A stretch of 64,000 bases of DNA from Diplosphaera chodatii (taxonomy: Eukaryota; Chlorophyta; Trebouxiophyceae; Prasiolales; Stichococcaceae): positions 1,364,001 through 1,428,000 of the forward strand of contig JAALGY010000051.1 of assembly GCA_032358165.1 (NCBI GenBank). Direction: 5' to 3'. The position numbers and the translations under genes were made by a program. This document shows, piece by piece, positions 22,223-33,800 of this stretch (positions are counted from its first letter, which is position 1; the number at the start of each line of letters is the position of its first letter). The notes under the pieces are model-generated. The model saw only the letters and a program-made list of their open reading frames with translations, was not told the DNA's origin and searched no databases.

Positions 22223-25200
22223 ATGCTGAACGTGCTGCGCCGCTGCATGACTTCATACCGCCTGCCATGTCCCTACTGCCGCACGCCGCTGCTGCATGCG
22301 GCAAACGCACGGCTGCACGCAACAGAGCACCTTTCTCTGCCGTCTGCGGTTCGTGCTGGTCCACTCGGGCCACATGTGAAGCTAGCTTCCCACTGGAAAC
22401 CGTCAGAACTCTCGGTCTGTAGATGTGGTGCACCGGCCAAGCCGGCAGCATGCCCGCCGCTGCAGTGTGTGGGTCGTGGCGGCATTACCCACAGCTTCGC
22501 GTCTCACACCGCGCAGCAGCCGCTCAATGTCAGCCAAGTCGGTTCAGAAGGTGAGTTGATGCTACTGCGTGGTCACCATCTTGCAATGCCAATGACGCCA
22601 CAGCTTATGCCATCCCTGCTGTGCATGTTGAACGATTGGTTGCGCTGGTCTGTACAGATGAGTTTGTCATACGAGAGACCGATGGCACACCCAGTGCGGA
22701 TGACGACACGATCGCCGCAATCGTGACAGGTGCGCATGCTGGCATGCCATGTGCCGTGCATGCATTAGCCTTTCAACATTGGTGAGCCCTGCTGTGTTGT
22801 AGGTGCACAACAGAGTGCGGTGGCTATCGTCAGGCTGTCTGGCCCTGACGCGGTCGCAACAGCGCAGCGGGTATTTCAGCCGGGCAGCGGCCAGCAACAG
22901 CGACCGCAGCAGCCCTGGCAGCCTGAGAGTCACAGGGTGTACTACGGCAGGGCGGTCGGTCCCGACGGCACCGTCCTTGACGAGGTAGCTGGGCCAGACA
23001 TTTCTGACGCGCTTGCTTGTACAGCGCCTATGGGGAGGTCCCTGCCAGCCTTCGGATGCACCCGGCCTTCGGATGCACCCGGCCAGCCGACATCGATGCT
23101 GCAGCGTTGCACGACCCGGGTGGATGTCTGTGCCCCGCGGCAGGTGCTGGCGCTGGCGATGCTAGCGCCGCGCTCCTTCACGGCGGAGGACGTGGTGGAG
23201 GTGCACACGCACGGCGGTGGCGTGTCCGCCCGCCGCGTGCTGGACGCCCTGCTTGCCGCCGGCGCGCGGCTGGCCGGCCCCGGCGAGTTCACCCTCCGCG
23301 CCTTCCTCAATGGCCGCCTGGACCTCACCCAGGTGGAGTTGCTGTCGGGTGTTCTGTGGCAGCATCTGAGGAGACCATGGTGTTTATCCATGCACCTGTG
23401 GGTGGTCTTGAGCACGCATCAGTTTACAACAGGCCTGCATGCCACCGAAGGCATAAGGTTCCCACGGCATGACTGCACATGACTCACTTTCACCTGCGGC
23501 CAAGCGCATTGTCCTTACATCACAGGCGGAAGCAGTGAGTCAGCTGGTCAACGCCCGCACAGCTGCCGCAGCAGACGCTGCGCTGGCTGGGCTGTCTGGC
23601 GGCCTGGGCGCATGCGTGGCCGATGTTCGCACAGCTGTCATCGACATCCTGGTAAGCACATGGTGCCAAGTTTGGCACGGTGCGCGCACCTCAGACACGA
23701 GGTGCTGGCATACCATGCAGCTCGTGACTGCCACAACCGTCACACCGACAGCTCGAACCCGCTCGGCAGGCAGAGCTGGAGGCGCGGCTGGACTTTGATG
23801 AGGACCTCCCGCCGCTGGACGCAGCGGCCCTCAGCGCGCGCATCAGCGCCCTCGGTCGGCAAGTGCAGGTGTGCTCCGCCTGCATCCACAGTAGCATCCA
23901 CCAGTTGGCCTTTATCCTTCAGGTCACGGCTCAAGATTGCTTGGCCGCAAACTAGGACCTTCATTGCGCTAGATGCGACAGCATGCTTGGACATCTCCGG
24001 CAAACTGTGCAGCTGCTGCGCGGGGCTCCAGGTGCTTGCCATGCGAGTGCTGCCGATTCCCCAAAGCCTCCTGAAACGTGCAGGACGCGCTGGCAACGGC
24101 CCGCCAGGGTCAGCTGCTGCACAGTGGGCTGCGAGTGGCCCTAGTCGGCCGCCCAAACGTCGGCAAGTCCAGCCTGCTCAATGCTTGGTCGGGCAGCCAG
24201 CGCGCCATCGTCACCAATGTCGCCGGCACAACCCGCGACATCGTGGAAGCAGGTGCGGCGCCCCGCACAAGCACAGGTTTTGGGCACCTGGCAGTCATTT
24301 CCGATGGCTTTCCCTGCCTGCCGGAGGCTGCAGTTCACTCCATGGTGCTGCTTAGCCTCCATTTGCCATAAGTGAGTAGCAGCCCCTCGGCAGCCGCTGC
24401 CTGTCGCACATCACCTGACATGAATGCAGGCGTGACGGTGGGCGGCATTCCTGTGACGCTGCTGGACACAGCTGGCATGCGGGAGGCGGTCGATGCTGCC
24501 GAACAGATTGGTGTGCAGCGCTCAGCGGCAGCGGCCCGCGCCGCCGATATTGTCATCATGGTCACCGATGCAGAGGTGGGTGTGCTGTAGGTCACGCCTG
24601 GTGTGTGGCGGTTCTCAGATGTGCTGGCTGCGCACGATGGCACAGCTTCGCGATCCTCTGAAGTAATGATGAGACGTATGCAATGGCAGCATCGCACCCG
24701 CCGCACTCTGTGGTGACACGATGCACATGCAGGTGGGATGGACAGCAGATGACGAGGCAGTGCTGCAGCAACTGCGGCCCTCTAGCAGTGATGGCAGCAT
24801 AGCGCAGTACCCGCCGCTGCTGTTGATCGCTAACAAGTGCGACCTGGGAGTCCCCAGCAGTCTATCAGACCCCACCACAGCTAATGGCACCCCGGGAAAT
24901 GGTGTGCCTCTTGCTGTGGACGCGTCAACAAATGGTGCAGGGCCTCAGGACAGCATAGCAGCGCCATGCGGTGCCGTCAGTCACGCAGCATCTCCCATAG
25001 CCGCAGCCATGCCAGCAGCGCTGCGCAGCGCGGCGTCAGCAGTGGTGCACACATCAGCGAAAACTGGAGAGGGCCTGGAGGCGCTCAAGCAGGCGGTACT
25101 CACGCTGACAGATACCCCACAGCTGGCGACAGGCGCGCCTCTCTGCAACAGTGATGGTGCACCTGAGTTGCTGGACGGTAGACAACGAAGTTGCAGTGCT

Positions 25201-25483
25201 GAGCGTACATGTGGAACTGTGCTTGACGTGCTGGTTGATGTGTGATGGTCTGATGTGTGCAGGCGGCTCAGCATGGGTGGTCAACGAGCGGCAGGCAGAG
25301 GCGCTACTGCGGGCTCAGGAGGCCCTGGCGCGATGCCAGGAGAGCATCGGGCACCAGCTGCCGCTGGACTTCTGGACCATAGATCTGCGGGGCGCTGCCG
25401 TTGCCCTGGGCGAGGTCAGTGGGCAGGACGTGGCGGAAGAAGTGCTGGACACTATATTCAGCCGCTTCTGCATTGGCAAGTAG
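22223..25483 (+). CDS. MNME: tRNA modification GTPase MnmE (organellar)
   Basis: With MnmG (GidA), MnmE makes the 5-taurinomethyl or carboxymethylaminomethyl uridine at wobble position 34. The long R/C/H-containing N-terminus from 22223 looks like an organelle presequence. The folate-binding N-domain starts at [11 protein letters not shown] and [14 protein letters not shown], then [17 protein letters not shown] and [19 protein letters not shown]. The G domain shows G1 GRPNVGKSS, the T-rich switch TTRDIV, G3 DTAG, G4 NKCD and SAKTGEG. The C-terminus ends FCIGK, the catalytic CxGK motif. A P/A/T/S-rich insert after NKCDLG (about 24850-25020) is absent from bacterial MnmE. About ten exons. One intron near 22985-23140 carries a 17-base duplication. 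Confidence 0.92.
23049..23082 (+). repeat. Tandem 17-base duplication in an MnmE intron
   Basis: The unit ccttcggatgcacccgg occurs twice in direct succession. The stretch can be read in frame, but family alignment (DE then [12 protein letters not shown]) shows it must be spliced out. Confidence 0.7.
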
Positions 25484-25676
25484 GGGCTGCACCTGAGCGA
25501 CTGCAGACGCACAGGCCATGACACCAGCTACGAAAGTCCTGCTTCTGGTGCAAAGGTTCCATTTGCCTTGCAATAGGGTTGCCATTGTGCTTCCAGAGTT
25601 CACTCGTGGCCCTCTTCGATGTACCAAACGCTGCAGTGAACCATTTGCTGACAACAATGATTTGCTGACATTCTGC

Positions 25677-27294
25677 CTAGCTGGCCTTGGGGAACACGTC
25701 GCCGACCACTGCATCGCGGGTCTGGTTCTCCTCGTCCGCCAGCTGCTTGATGCCCAGCACCATCTTTGTGGGCACCTGCTTGATGCCCACCGCCACCTTC
25801 GTCGGCACCTGCATTCGAGCAAGACGGTGTCAGCTCCAGGCGCCCATCCCAGTGCATCGCCAAACACCACTGGTCGAATGGGTCCTGAGACCAAGAGTGC
25901 CTGCCTCCCATGAAGGTGCGAATGGCTGGCACCACATGAGCCCAGGAGTTCGAGGGCTGCGACTGCCAAGCTCCGAGACGGGAGCGCCCGTGTGGGCACC
26001 TGCTTGATGAGGCGGGCGATGGTGCCGACCAGCTCCAGCTTGGTGGGCATCTTCTCCAGCTTCATGACGCCGGCGTAGTCGAGCGCCTGGCCGTCGAACA
26101 CCGCCCCCGAGATGTCTGTTGGCTTTGCCTGCACATGCGGAGAACGACTGTGGTTTTTCTAGAATACAAGCTACTAAAAGTAATTAGTCGTAGCAGGCAG
26201 TTTGGAGCTGTCATGCTGCGCTGACAATGCAGACAACAAACACAAACAATTGACCCGTCTGCTTGTCAGAACATCAGGCCTGTCATATTACATGCTAGAA
26301 CCGCCACGGGATTGAGGAGCCTGCCCGCACCTTTGCCCGCTGCTCCTTGGGAAGCTTCTCCTTGAGCTGCTTCTCAAACTCCATGTACGCCTTTACGCTG
26401 GCGCCGAGCGACTCCTCGGGGCAGAACACCCAGGCGTTCTCGTTCTGCACATGACCAAGCAAATATCGTCAACCAACCTGAGCGCCTCGGCTGCCGCCGC
26501 ATGCATGCCGCCAGACGAACGAATCCGAAGTTGTCAGCATGCCGTCGAAGCTACAAGCCACTGCCGTGATGTTGGAACGTCCACTGGCTGCACACACCGC
26601 GAGCGCGGTGTCCAGGGGGAGGAAGCGCTCCACGCGCTCTGTGGCCTTCTTCATCAGCGTGTTTTTGCACACGATGATCTGCGAGTCCTGCGGCAGCGAC
26701 CGCCTGAAGTCCTGGAACTCCTTCACCTGTGCAGCGAATGGGTACGGTCGGTACTCTGACCTGTTGGGCAGGGGCACATGGCATATCCAGGACCTGTACC
26801 TAGCGCCATCAAGGATCATGGCAAGGCTCGCTGCAGGGCCGCCAGCATGCTGTGCAAGATGGTGGTTGTCGAAGTTGATAGCTGACATGAGCACGCTCGC
26901 TGGCCTGATGCCTAGTGAGGGCGCCAGCAGCTCACCGAGATGCCCTTGTAGCGCACGCCAAACACGCACACGCTGGACTCGAGCCCGGCCACCAGCTTAT
27001 CTATTGTCTCCTCCTTCCGCGTACGCGACAGCGCGCTGCGGACCTGCAGACAGGTGGAGTTGACATGCTTGTCGTCATGCCGCTCGCATCGTGGATCCCA
27101 GCACCATGATGCCTCTGCCGCTGCATGACTGTGGGCGCGGGCTGCCTCCTGATGTGCCGTCCAGGCACGTGCACGGGGCAAGCAGGTCACATTGCATCCC
27201 TGAATATCACGGCGACAGCGCAGTCGAAAACCACAAAGAATCACGGTGTTGCGGCACCTGGAGGCTGTGTCGCTGGTTGCGCGGCTGCCAGCAT
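25677..27294 (-). CDS. Plastid 50S ribosomal protein uL10
   Basis: The mature start is SALSRTRKEETIDKLVAGLESSV followed by VFGVRYKGIS, VKEFQDFRRSLPQDSQIIVCKNTLMKKATERV, WVFCPEESLGASVKAYMEFEKQLKEKL, PTDISGAVFDGQALDYAGVMKLEKMPTKLELVGTIARLIKQ and a C-terminal ADEENQTRDAVVGDVFPKAS ending at 25677. L10 anchors the L7/L12 stalk on the plastid ribosome. The last exons contain three near-copies of the IKQVPT segment (see findings). The 5' end is the weak point. A short exon from the ATG at 27294 (MLAAAQPATQPP) fits as the start of the transit peptide, but further upstream exons are possible. Confidence 0.85.
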
Positions 27295-27879
27295 GGTCGC
27301 CTGTGCAGGTGCTGACAGCTGCCGAGGGTCGACCTGAAGCTGAGCTGCTGTGCTGGGGCTGCCGGGCTGCTGCACCTGCACAACATAGCAGCAGAACAGG
27401 GTCAAGTCAGGCACCCTGCCAGGGCAGCATGTGGTGGCTCTGAAGACCCCATCGGAGCAGGATCGAGCCCCAGCGACCGGCAGCTCCAGCAAACGGGTCG
27501 CAAGACGCCTGTAACATGTGTTTTGAGTCGCCGCGTGCAGTCGTGGCTTCAACTGCGACAGGGCGGCCAAGGGATGCGTGCCTGCCGGAGCAGGCTGTGG
27601 GCGGCGACGTCAGGCCCATCATGACGACCAAACCGGCGCTGTCGTCCACTCACCACCCAAGCACTGCCGATGCCACGGCGAACAGGACAGTAGGCCCGTC
27701 TGCAAGCCCTCGATCACGACACGGGAACGGTGCTCGTGGGTCTGCGGCTGAACTTTGGCTTTCTCTGATACGTCCTACTTCCATGTCGCCGCCTGCACAA
27801 GAGCGCGCAAGCTTGAGCAAGCTGACCTCTCCGGCAGTTGCGAGGCGGCGTGGGGCGGCCGTCCTGCCAGTGTGCCACC
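27295..27879. promoter_or_regulatory. Region between divergent ribosomal protein genes
   Basis: 585 bases between plastid uL10 and cytosolic eL43. It may include 5' UTR or transit-peptide exons of uL10. A frame open to about 27570 on the minus strand starts only with TTG. No other gene is seen. Confidence 0.35.
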
Positions 27880-28964
27880 ATGGTGCGGGCGCCTGAGTAT
27901 GCCGGTCTGGAAACAGGCGTCCAGCTGCAGTCAGGAACATTCGGATGGATGCTGGCCTGCTGTGCGCCCTGGTCCCATTACAAGCTGAGGAAGTCATGCA
28001 TGGTGTTCTGTGGTGCAGTCGAAGCGCACCAAGAAGGTGGGCATTGTCGGCAAGTACGGCACGCGGTATGGTGCGAGTCTGCGCAAGCAGATTAAGAAGA
28101 TTGAGGTCAGCCAGCACAGCAAGTACTTCTGCCCATTCTGCGGCAAGGTGAGCGTCCTTCGGACGGCCCTCAACCACCTGCAGCTGTTGCGCAACTTGTT
28201 CCACCCTCAGCCTGCATGGAAGTTCTACAGCAGGGCCGTGGGCGGCAGCAGCTCCGCAGCACAGCGCCAGCGAGAACCGGCGTCCAGCACAAGTCATGGT
28301 CTCGCGGCGCGTCAGCTTTCGTCCTGATGGACTCAGCTGCAGCATGCGCAGCCAGCTGCTGCATGTTCCAGCGCTGCAAGCTGTTGGCAGGCGGCAACGC
28401 ACATGCCGTCCACCCTTGTCCGCGGCTGCATCAGCCCTGCTGAGCAGCCAGGGCTCAGCGAGATGTTTTTCGGAGTGTCAGAAGCGAGCAGTCGAGCAGA
28501 GGGGCAGACAAACGCACAGCTGCTTAACAGTGGCTGTTCCCATGGCATATTGAGACTACCAGCCCGTGAGCATTCCAGGCCGGAAGGAGCGGCTGCATGA
28601 TGTGCCTCAACAAACGTTTCCTGCTCGTGCAGTACAACATGAAGCGCACGGCGGTGGGCATCTGGAAGTGCAAGGCGTGCAAGAAGGTCCAGGCTGGCGG
28701 CGCCTACACCCTCAAGTGCGCACCTTTGCATGCGGCTGCTGCCTGCTTCGTCAACCGCCCGCAGCATCTTCATGCTTTCCCGGCTTTGCTGGAGAGTGGA
28801 TCACCCGTCCCATCTCATCAGGAGGTCACACGCTGGCGTTCTGGTGACCAGATGCCTATGATGAAGGCCAGACTGAGTGCTGCCTGTGTCCACTTCGCAG
28901 CACTGGCGCCTCGGTCACTGTGCGGTCGACCATCCGTCGCCTGCGTGAGCAGATCGAGGTGTAG
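27880..28964 (+). CDS. RPL37A: Cytosolic 60S ribosomal protein eL43 (L37Ae)
   Basis: Four exons: the ATG alone (27880-27882), 28019-28147, 28633-28715 and 28901-28964. They add up to 92 residues, the exact family length. Exon 2 reads [18 protein letters not shown]...[18 protein letters not shown], exon 3 [19 protein letters not shown]...GGAYTL and exon 4 [20 protein letters not shown]. The two CxxC pairs (CPFC, CKAC) form the family's zinc ribbon. Because the start codon sits alone before an intron, the first exon is an inference. It rests on the Kozak-like gccaccATGg followed by a gtgcgg donor. A GTG at 28010 should not be taken as the start. Confidence 0.93.
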
Positions 28965-29317
28965 GCAGCTGGGCAAGCAGCAGTGGGTTGTGTGGAGGTT
29001 CTCCTGGGCAGGTGTGGCGGCTTGGTCACCTGGTTGGGGATGCGGGGCCTGAGGGGCGTGCAGCTGGCGCAACAACCACCGTTTGTTCGACGTCGCCTGC
29101 GGAACCTGCAATGTCACAGCAAATGGTTGTAAGCAGCATACCACAGCCAAACTCCAGCACAGCCTCATGTGCCACCAGCACTGCGAAGGCATGTGGACGC
29201 CTGAACGCCCCTGTGAGCACCCAAGCTCTCCTGGATGTAGGAACCAGCTGGAGCTGACCGCCGTGACACTTCGGCATGTGCATTTGTACAGCCTTCACAT
29301 GAGGCGCGCCTGGACAT

Positions 29318-29431
29318 TCACGCCTGGATCAGATGATGCAACGCCACGGTGGCCATCTCGTGACCGAGACCCTCGTGAGCTCGTGCAATGCGGGTCGCAA
29401 CCTTGGTACGGCTGTTGAAAACGCCAGACAT
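29318..29431 (-). CDS. Possible 37-residue protein or exon
   Basis: An ATG-initiated frame reads MSGVFNSRTKVATRIARAHEGL, then GHEMATVALHHLIQA and a TGA. The composition and GC-rich third positions look coding, whereas the other frames here do not. It may be a complete short gene or one exon of a minus-strand gene. A downstream exon starting VPQATSNKRWLLRQLH (from about 29105) could follow through a GC-AG intron. I recognise no family. Confidence 0.3.
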   Translation of the reverse strand: MSGVFNSRTKVATRIARAHEGLGHEMATVALHHLIQA

Positions 29432-30045
29432 CGTTTGCAGCTGACGCGCCCCTGTCTTTTGTTACCGTTTCTTGGTTACTGTCGGGCGCGCAGCAGCGCG
29501 CGGGCGCGCCGCGAACCCCGACGTCTGCCACCCGGCCAGGTAGATTTTCAAGCCCCATCGCAATACTGCATAACCTCGCATAGAGCATGGCGTCGCCTTC
29601 TCGACATGCGTGCAGCTCCGATGGGCGGCTACTGAGCCCTTCGAGACGCACGTAGCCCAGCATGGGTTGCAGTGTCTGATGATCTGCTTGCCTCAGCATG
29701 CATGCCATTATCTGGAGTATCGCGACGCAACAGGCTGTCGGCAGTTTGCCGCGCTGGGGTTCCGGATCAGCGCTCGGGCAACGCGGCAAGCGTCTCGATG
29801 ACTTGAGCGCATACGGGCGTGTGCTTTCACGCCCATGATCACCTGAAATCGCACCGGATCGGAAGGCCCTGCATCACGATCCGCCACCTACGGCTGCGTA
29901 TGCGCAACTGCAAGGTGCTGACAGCCGAACAACTGGATCAGCTTGGTGCTCGGCGATCGTGCGCATGCATGTACACCCTCTCAGGGATCGGTACCGGCAT
30001 CACCAGTTGCATGGACAGCTGGCTGCCGGGGATGGGCGAGCTGCA
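29432..30045. other. Unresolved stretch, no convincing gene
   Basis: Open frames occur on both strands (for example a minus-strand frame at 29440-29789) but none reads as a known or clearly conserved protein. A very GC-rich gcgcgc patch lies near 29490-29520. Confidence 0.3.
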
Positions 30046-30525
30046 TCAGGAATATTGCCGCAGCGCCGTGGTACTAACAGGCTGGCTGCCTGAGCACGTA
30101 TCGCGGCGTTGATAGTCGCGATCGGCGTCGCTGCCGACATACAAAGGCTTGAGGAGAGAGCTGGCATGCCTCCGGCCTGGGTGCCTGGTCATGTGCAGAG
30201 CACGTGTGCGGTCAGGCGCAGACCTGCTGGTAGACGACAGCAACGGACTCATGCTGCTTCCGCATGGCCAGACGGCCCCGCTGTCGAATGTCTGCCCAGA
30301 ATGTCCTGTAGGCCACTGTACCATTGTCGCCATTTTGTCACCTCGTACGCTCGCGAAACGCTTGCACCTGCATTGACTCGTCCGTAAGCAGTTCAGCAGT
30401 GGAGTGTGGCGATGCGGACAACATATGGGAGCCCAAGACTTGACAATGAGTCCCGCAAGGGTGCGGGCAGCGGTCTCAGTCCCCATCAACAGCATGACAA
30501 TCAGGATGCTGGCAAGGCGCAACAT
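30046..30525 (-). CDS. Putative secreted protein, model uncertain
   Basis: The ATG at 30525 opens a strong signal peptide, MLRLASILIVMLLMGTETAA. The frame stays open to 30046 (160 residues). After the signal peptide the sequence (SWAPICCPHRHTPLLN...) looks less coding, and an intron starting at GTCAAG near 30455 is possible. The gene is divergent from the large membrane locus at 30846. No family is recognised. The first exon is more believable than the rest. Confidence 0.3.
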   Translation of the reverse strand: MLRLASILIVMLLMGTETAARTLAGLIVKSWAPICCPHRHTPLLNCLRTSQCRCKRFASVRGDKMATMVQWPTGHSGQTFDSGAVWPCGSSMSPLLSSTSRSAPDRTRALHMTRHPGRRHASSLLKPLYVGSDADRDYQRRDTCSGSQPVSTTALRQYS

Positions 30526-30845
30526 GTGGGATGCTGACCTTGCCGGGTGTAGGCTGACAAGTGCCAATCTTTGAAGCACCGCGTTGCCAGGGACATGGCG
30601 GCAGCCCGCACGTCACCGTCTTTGGATATACCGCACAGCACCTGTTGCAGAAGTCCCTTGCATGCAACTGTCCTGTAGGTGACGAACGTTGGCCACCATG
30701 GTGTGCCGCGAGCCGCTCCTGGGCGGTGCGCAAACTTTCGGGATGGAAACCGTGCGCGCCTTCGGGTCAGGTGTGACATAGCACCCGCGCACCATGCTTT
30801 CCAAGTGTAGTGCTGCATCGCAGCTGCTTGCACGCAGCGAGCTCT
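30526..30845. promoter_or_regulatory. Divergent intergenic region upstream of the large membrane locus
   Basis: 320 bases between the putative secreted protein and the ATG at 30846. No coding exon or clear core promoter element is visible. Confidence 0.3.
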
Positions 30846-33800
30846 ATGAGCTGCGCAGAAACATTACAGCACACTTCTGAAGTACTGAACCGTTTGTGGC
30901 CGCCCGCAGCCTACTGGTTTGGTCCGCAGTCGGGCAGGGAGGGACCATGGGTCGCGCCCCTGTTCACGGCCGGCAATCTTTTCTACCTTGGTGCGCAACG
31001 GCCTGCTGGCAGTCATCTGTGCGCAGCATGCGCCCCTGCTCCTGTTGTCTGCTGACCTGCGTAGCCAGCAATTTCGGGCTTTGATCACTGTGGGATGTCC
31101 CCACTCCAGGTATCCTGACCTACATGGCTGGAAGGAAGGCCCCTGGCAGACCGTCCCTGCTGCGCAACCTCATCACCGCCTACATGTTCGTCACCGGCAT
31201 TGTGGAGGCACGTCCTTGAATACGTTTGCACGACCTGCACCTTCAGCCTGACTGCACAACTGCACACGTATAGTGCGGGAGAGTCTTCTGGGGGTAACAT
31301 TCACTGTGTCATGTTTCTGCCACAGCTCACCCGCTTCGTGTGGGACGTCAGCCGCTTTGGTAAGCCCCATGCACTGCGTGCATGCTGTTCTCATTCTCTC
31401 CTCTATGATGCTGCTTGGACCAGCACTTGACACCTCCGCCATCCGGTTCCGCAGCGCTGGTTTGGGCGGCGCTGCATAACCTTGCCGAATGGGGCGTCAT
31501 TGGGTTTACCGTGTTCAAGGTAGACTTCCTGGCATGCCATGTTCACATGGACAAACCGACGCTGTCAGCAAGACCATGACAACACATGCCCAGGCTGCAG
31601 CGCCTCTACTCTCTGAGCGATGGCTTGAACACCGTGGGACGATCGACTGCCGTGCAGGCACGCGACGCCGATGCACACTGGTGGCGATCGCAGCTCTGGG
31701 TGCTGGCAGTGTCACAGGTATTCATTGTCACTGCATGTCACTGCATCATATTTCATTTGTAACATTCCTTGCGGTTCCATGCAAGTGTGCGGCAGGACAC
31801 CAGTGGCTATTTTGAGTTGATCTCCCACCTCTGTGTTCTGCAGGTCATCCTGTTCGCACCAACCATTACAGAGGGCGGCGGCTTCGAGCAGATCGTGGGC
31901 CTGACATGCGACTGGCTCCTGCTGGGCGTGTGGTCGATGCTATACCACAAGTCCGATGCTGGCAAGCGCAAGTACGTCATCTGGGGCCTGTTTGGCGCGG
32001 TGAGGCTGCGCACGCCCCTCTACAGGGCCGCCTGACATAATGATGACCCCTCCCGAGGCTGTCAGGGGTAGCACTGTACACTGTGCCGAAGTCACTCACT
32101 CCCTTGTTTGGATCAACTGGACTGGACATAGATCCTTGTGGATTCAGCAGCAAACCAAATGCAGCGAAAAGGCTGCTTGTCTCCTAGACGCAGACCCCCG
32201 TGTGATGTGCAGGTCGGCCACATGATGGAGATTCTTCCACTGGTGTCCCTCCTGATCGGGCTGGTCAAGGTTCCCTCTACAGCGGGTGCGCGCCTGCATA
32301 CCATGCGCAGCATATGCATTTTAGCAGTTGCTGTGTTGCCTGCACAGGCTGTGGGCCAGCATCAGAAGCACAAACTAGCGTGATGTCTGCATACGCAGGC
32401 TGCCTCCTGATCAGCTTCTCTACGCCGGTCACATTCTATTGCTACCATCGCATGGTTCAGGGCTTTGACGATTCGAAGTACGACAACTGGTTGCCCAGTA
32501 GTGTGGCTGAGTGGAGGATGCTGAGCAACGGTGTAGACAGCATGCCAGCCTTTTGCTCACTCCTGAATGCCGTGCTTACTGCATGCAGGGATGACGACTT
32601 GGTCACTTCCAAGGGTGAAGCAAATGGGAAGGGCAAGGACCTTTCGGTGCCCATCAAAACGTTCTCCCTCTGGGTGGTGATCGCGCTGCTGTGCAGTTGC
32701 GCCACCATTCTGGGCCCTGCCAAGATCATCCCACTGTGCCCACCAGCCGCCATGGAGGTGCGTCGTTCGGGGCCTATCTGAAGTCAGAGACATGCCACGC
32801 TGTAGCAGCATGCTGATGTGACATGGCAACATTGGCACCATCCGGCTGCAGCAAGCACCCTGGAGGCATGCCTGGCGTTGGCCTGCAGGTCGCCCCCGGG
32901 CAGGTGCTGCCGCCTGAGCACGCCGCCGTGGGTGCTGCCTCGGACTTGAGCGGGACCAGGAGTGGTATCCCAAGGGACGGCGGCGTCCCCGCAGTCCCCG
33001 GCACCAGTGCTGCTACTTACACCGGCGGGTCCGGCGCCAGAGGTGCCGCACCGGCTGCGTCATCGGCGTCTGTCCCGCAACCCTGCATTGATGGCTGTGG
33101 CTGGTTACGTCTGGCACCCCATGCCGGTGTGCCGAGGCACAACCAGTTGACTGTCTTTGTACGCCTTGCCTGCAGCCAGCAACGAGTCGCTGTGCCCGTC
33201 ACACACGAAGCTGACTGGCACCACCACCATCGTCGCCAAGCCTGGCATGGGCGAGAAGATGAGGGACATGGTTGCAACAATGCCCGGTATGTATTGAAAC
33301 TTGCGCACTGCTGCGAGTTGTGCAACTAGGCAAAGCTAGGACATGGCTTTGCCAAGGTTGCACATGCACTACTCTGGCACAGGCGCATCGAATCCCACTT
33401 GCCCACGAAGTTATCATACATCCTCATGCTTTCTCACTAATCATGCTGCTTGCGGACGCAGGTCCCATCCGGCAGGAGGACGGCAACCTGTACTACGAGG
33501 AGGCGTGGGGCGGCGACGACGACCTGACAGTGAAGTTCTTCGAGTCCTGGTCCTCCATCCGCTCGCTGTACAAGCACATCTACACCTCGCCCGCCGTGGC
33601 GCGTGTGTTCTTCTCCCAGGCCTTTGGCAACCTGCTGGCCAGCCAGAAGCTGGAGGGCCCCTTCAAGGTGCAGTGTCGGTCGACCACTGCCTCATGTGGC
33701 ACCTGCGGACGTCTGCCACCCGCCACTTGCAGCCGCGCTGGTTGCAGCAGAGGCTTGTCAATCCTGCAGCCAGTGCACCGGTGTCACCTGGCCTGCCCAC

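Noticed and set aside
25304..26134. Minus-strand 276-codon frame read as one exon
   Set aside because: Only its first part (PTDISGAVFDGQALDY...) is L10. The rest reads through introns and antisense into MnmE.
27650..28402. Minus-strand 250-codon frame
   Set aside because: It runs antisense through the eL43 exons, whose length and sequence match the family exactly. It is a GC-driven shadow.
29295..30112. Several plus- and minus-strand frames of 60-165 codons
   Set aside because: They overlap each other on both strands, lack conserved-looking blocks, and cannot be chained by in-phase splice sites into one protein.
32302..32383. Stop of the membrane protein at KHKLA (end 32383) with a new gene starting in the overlapping TGATG
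   Set aside because: A donor at 32285 (GCGG|gtgcgc) spliced to 32399 keeps phase and continues the membrane segment (VPSTAGCLLISFSTPV), so an internal intron is the simpler reading. It cannot be fully excluded.
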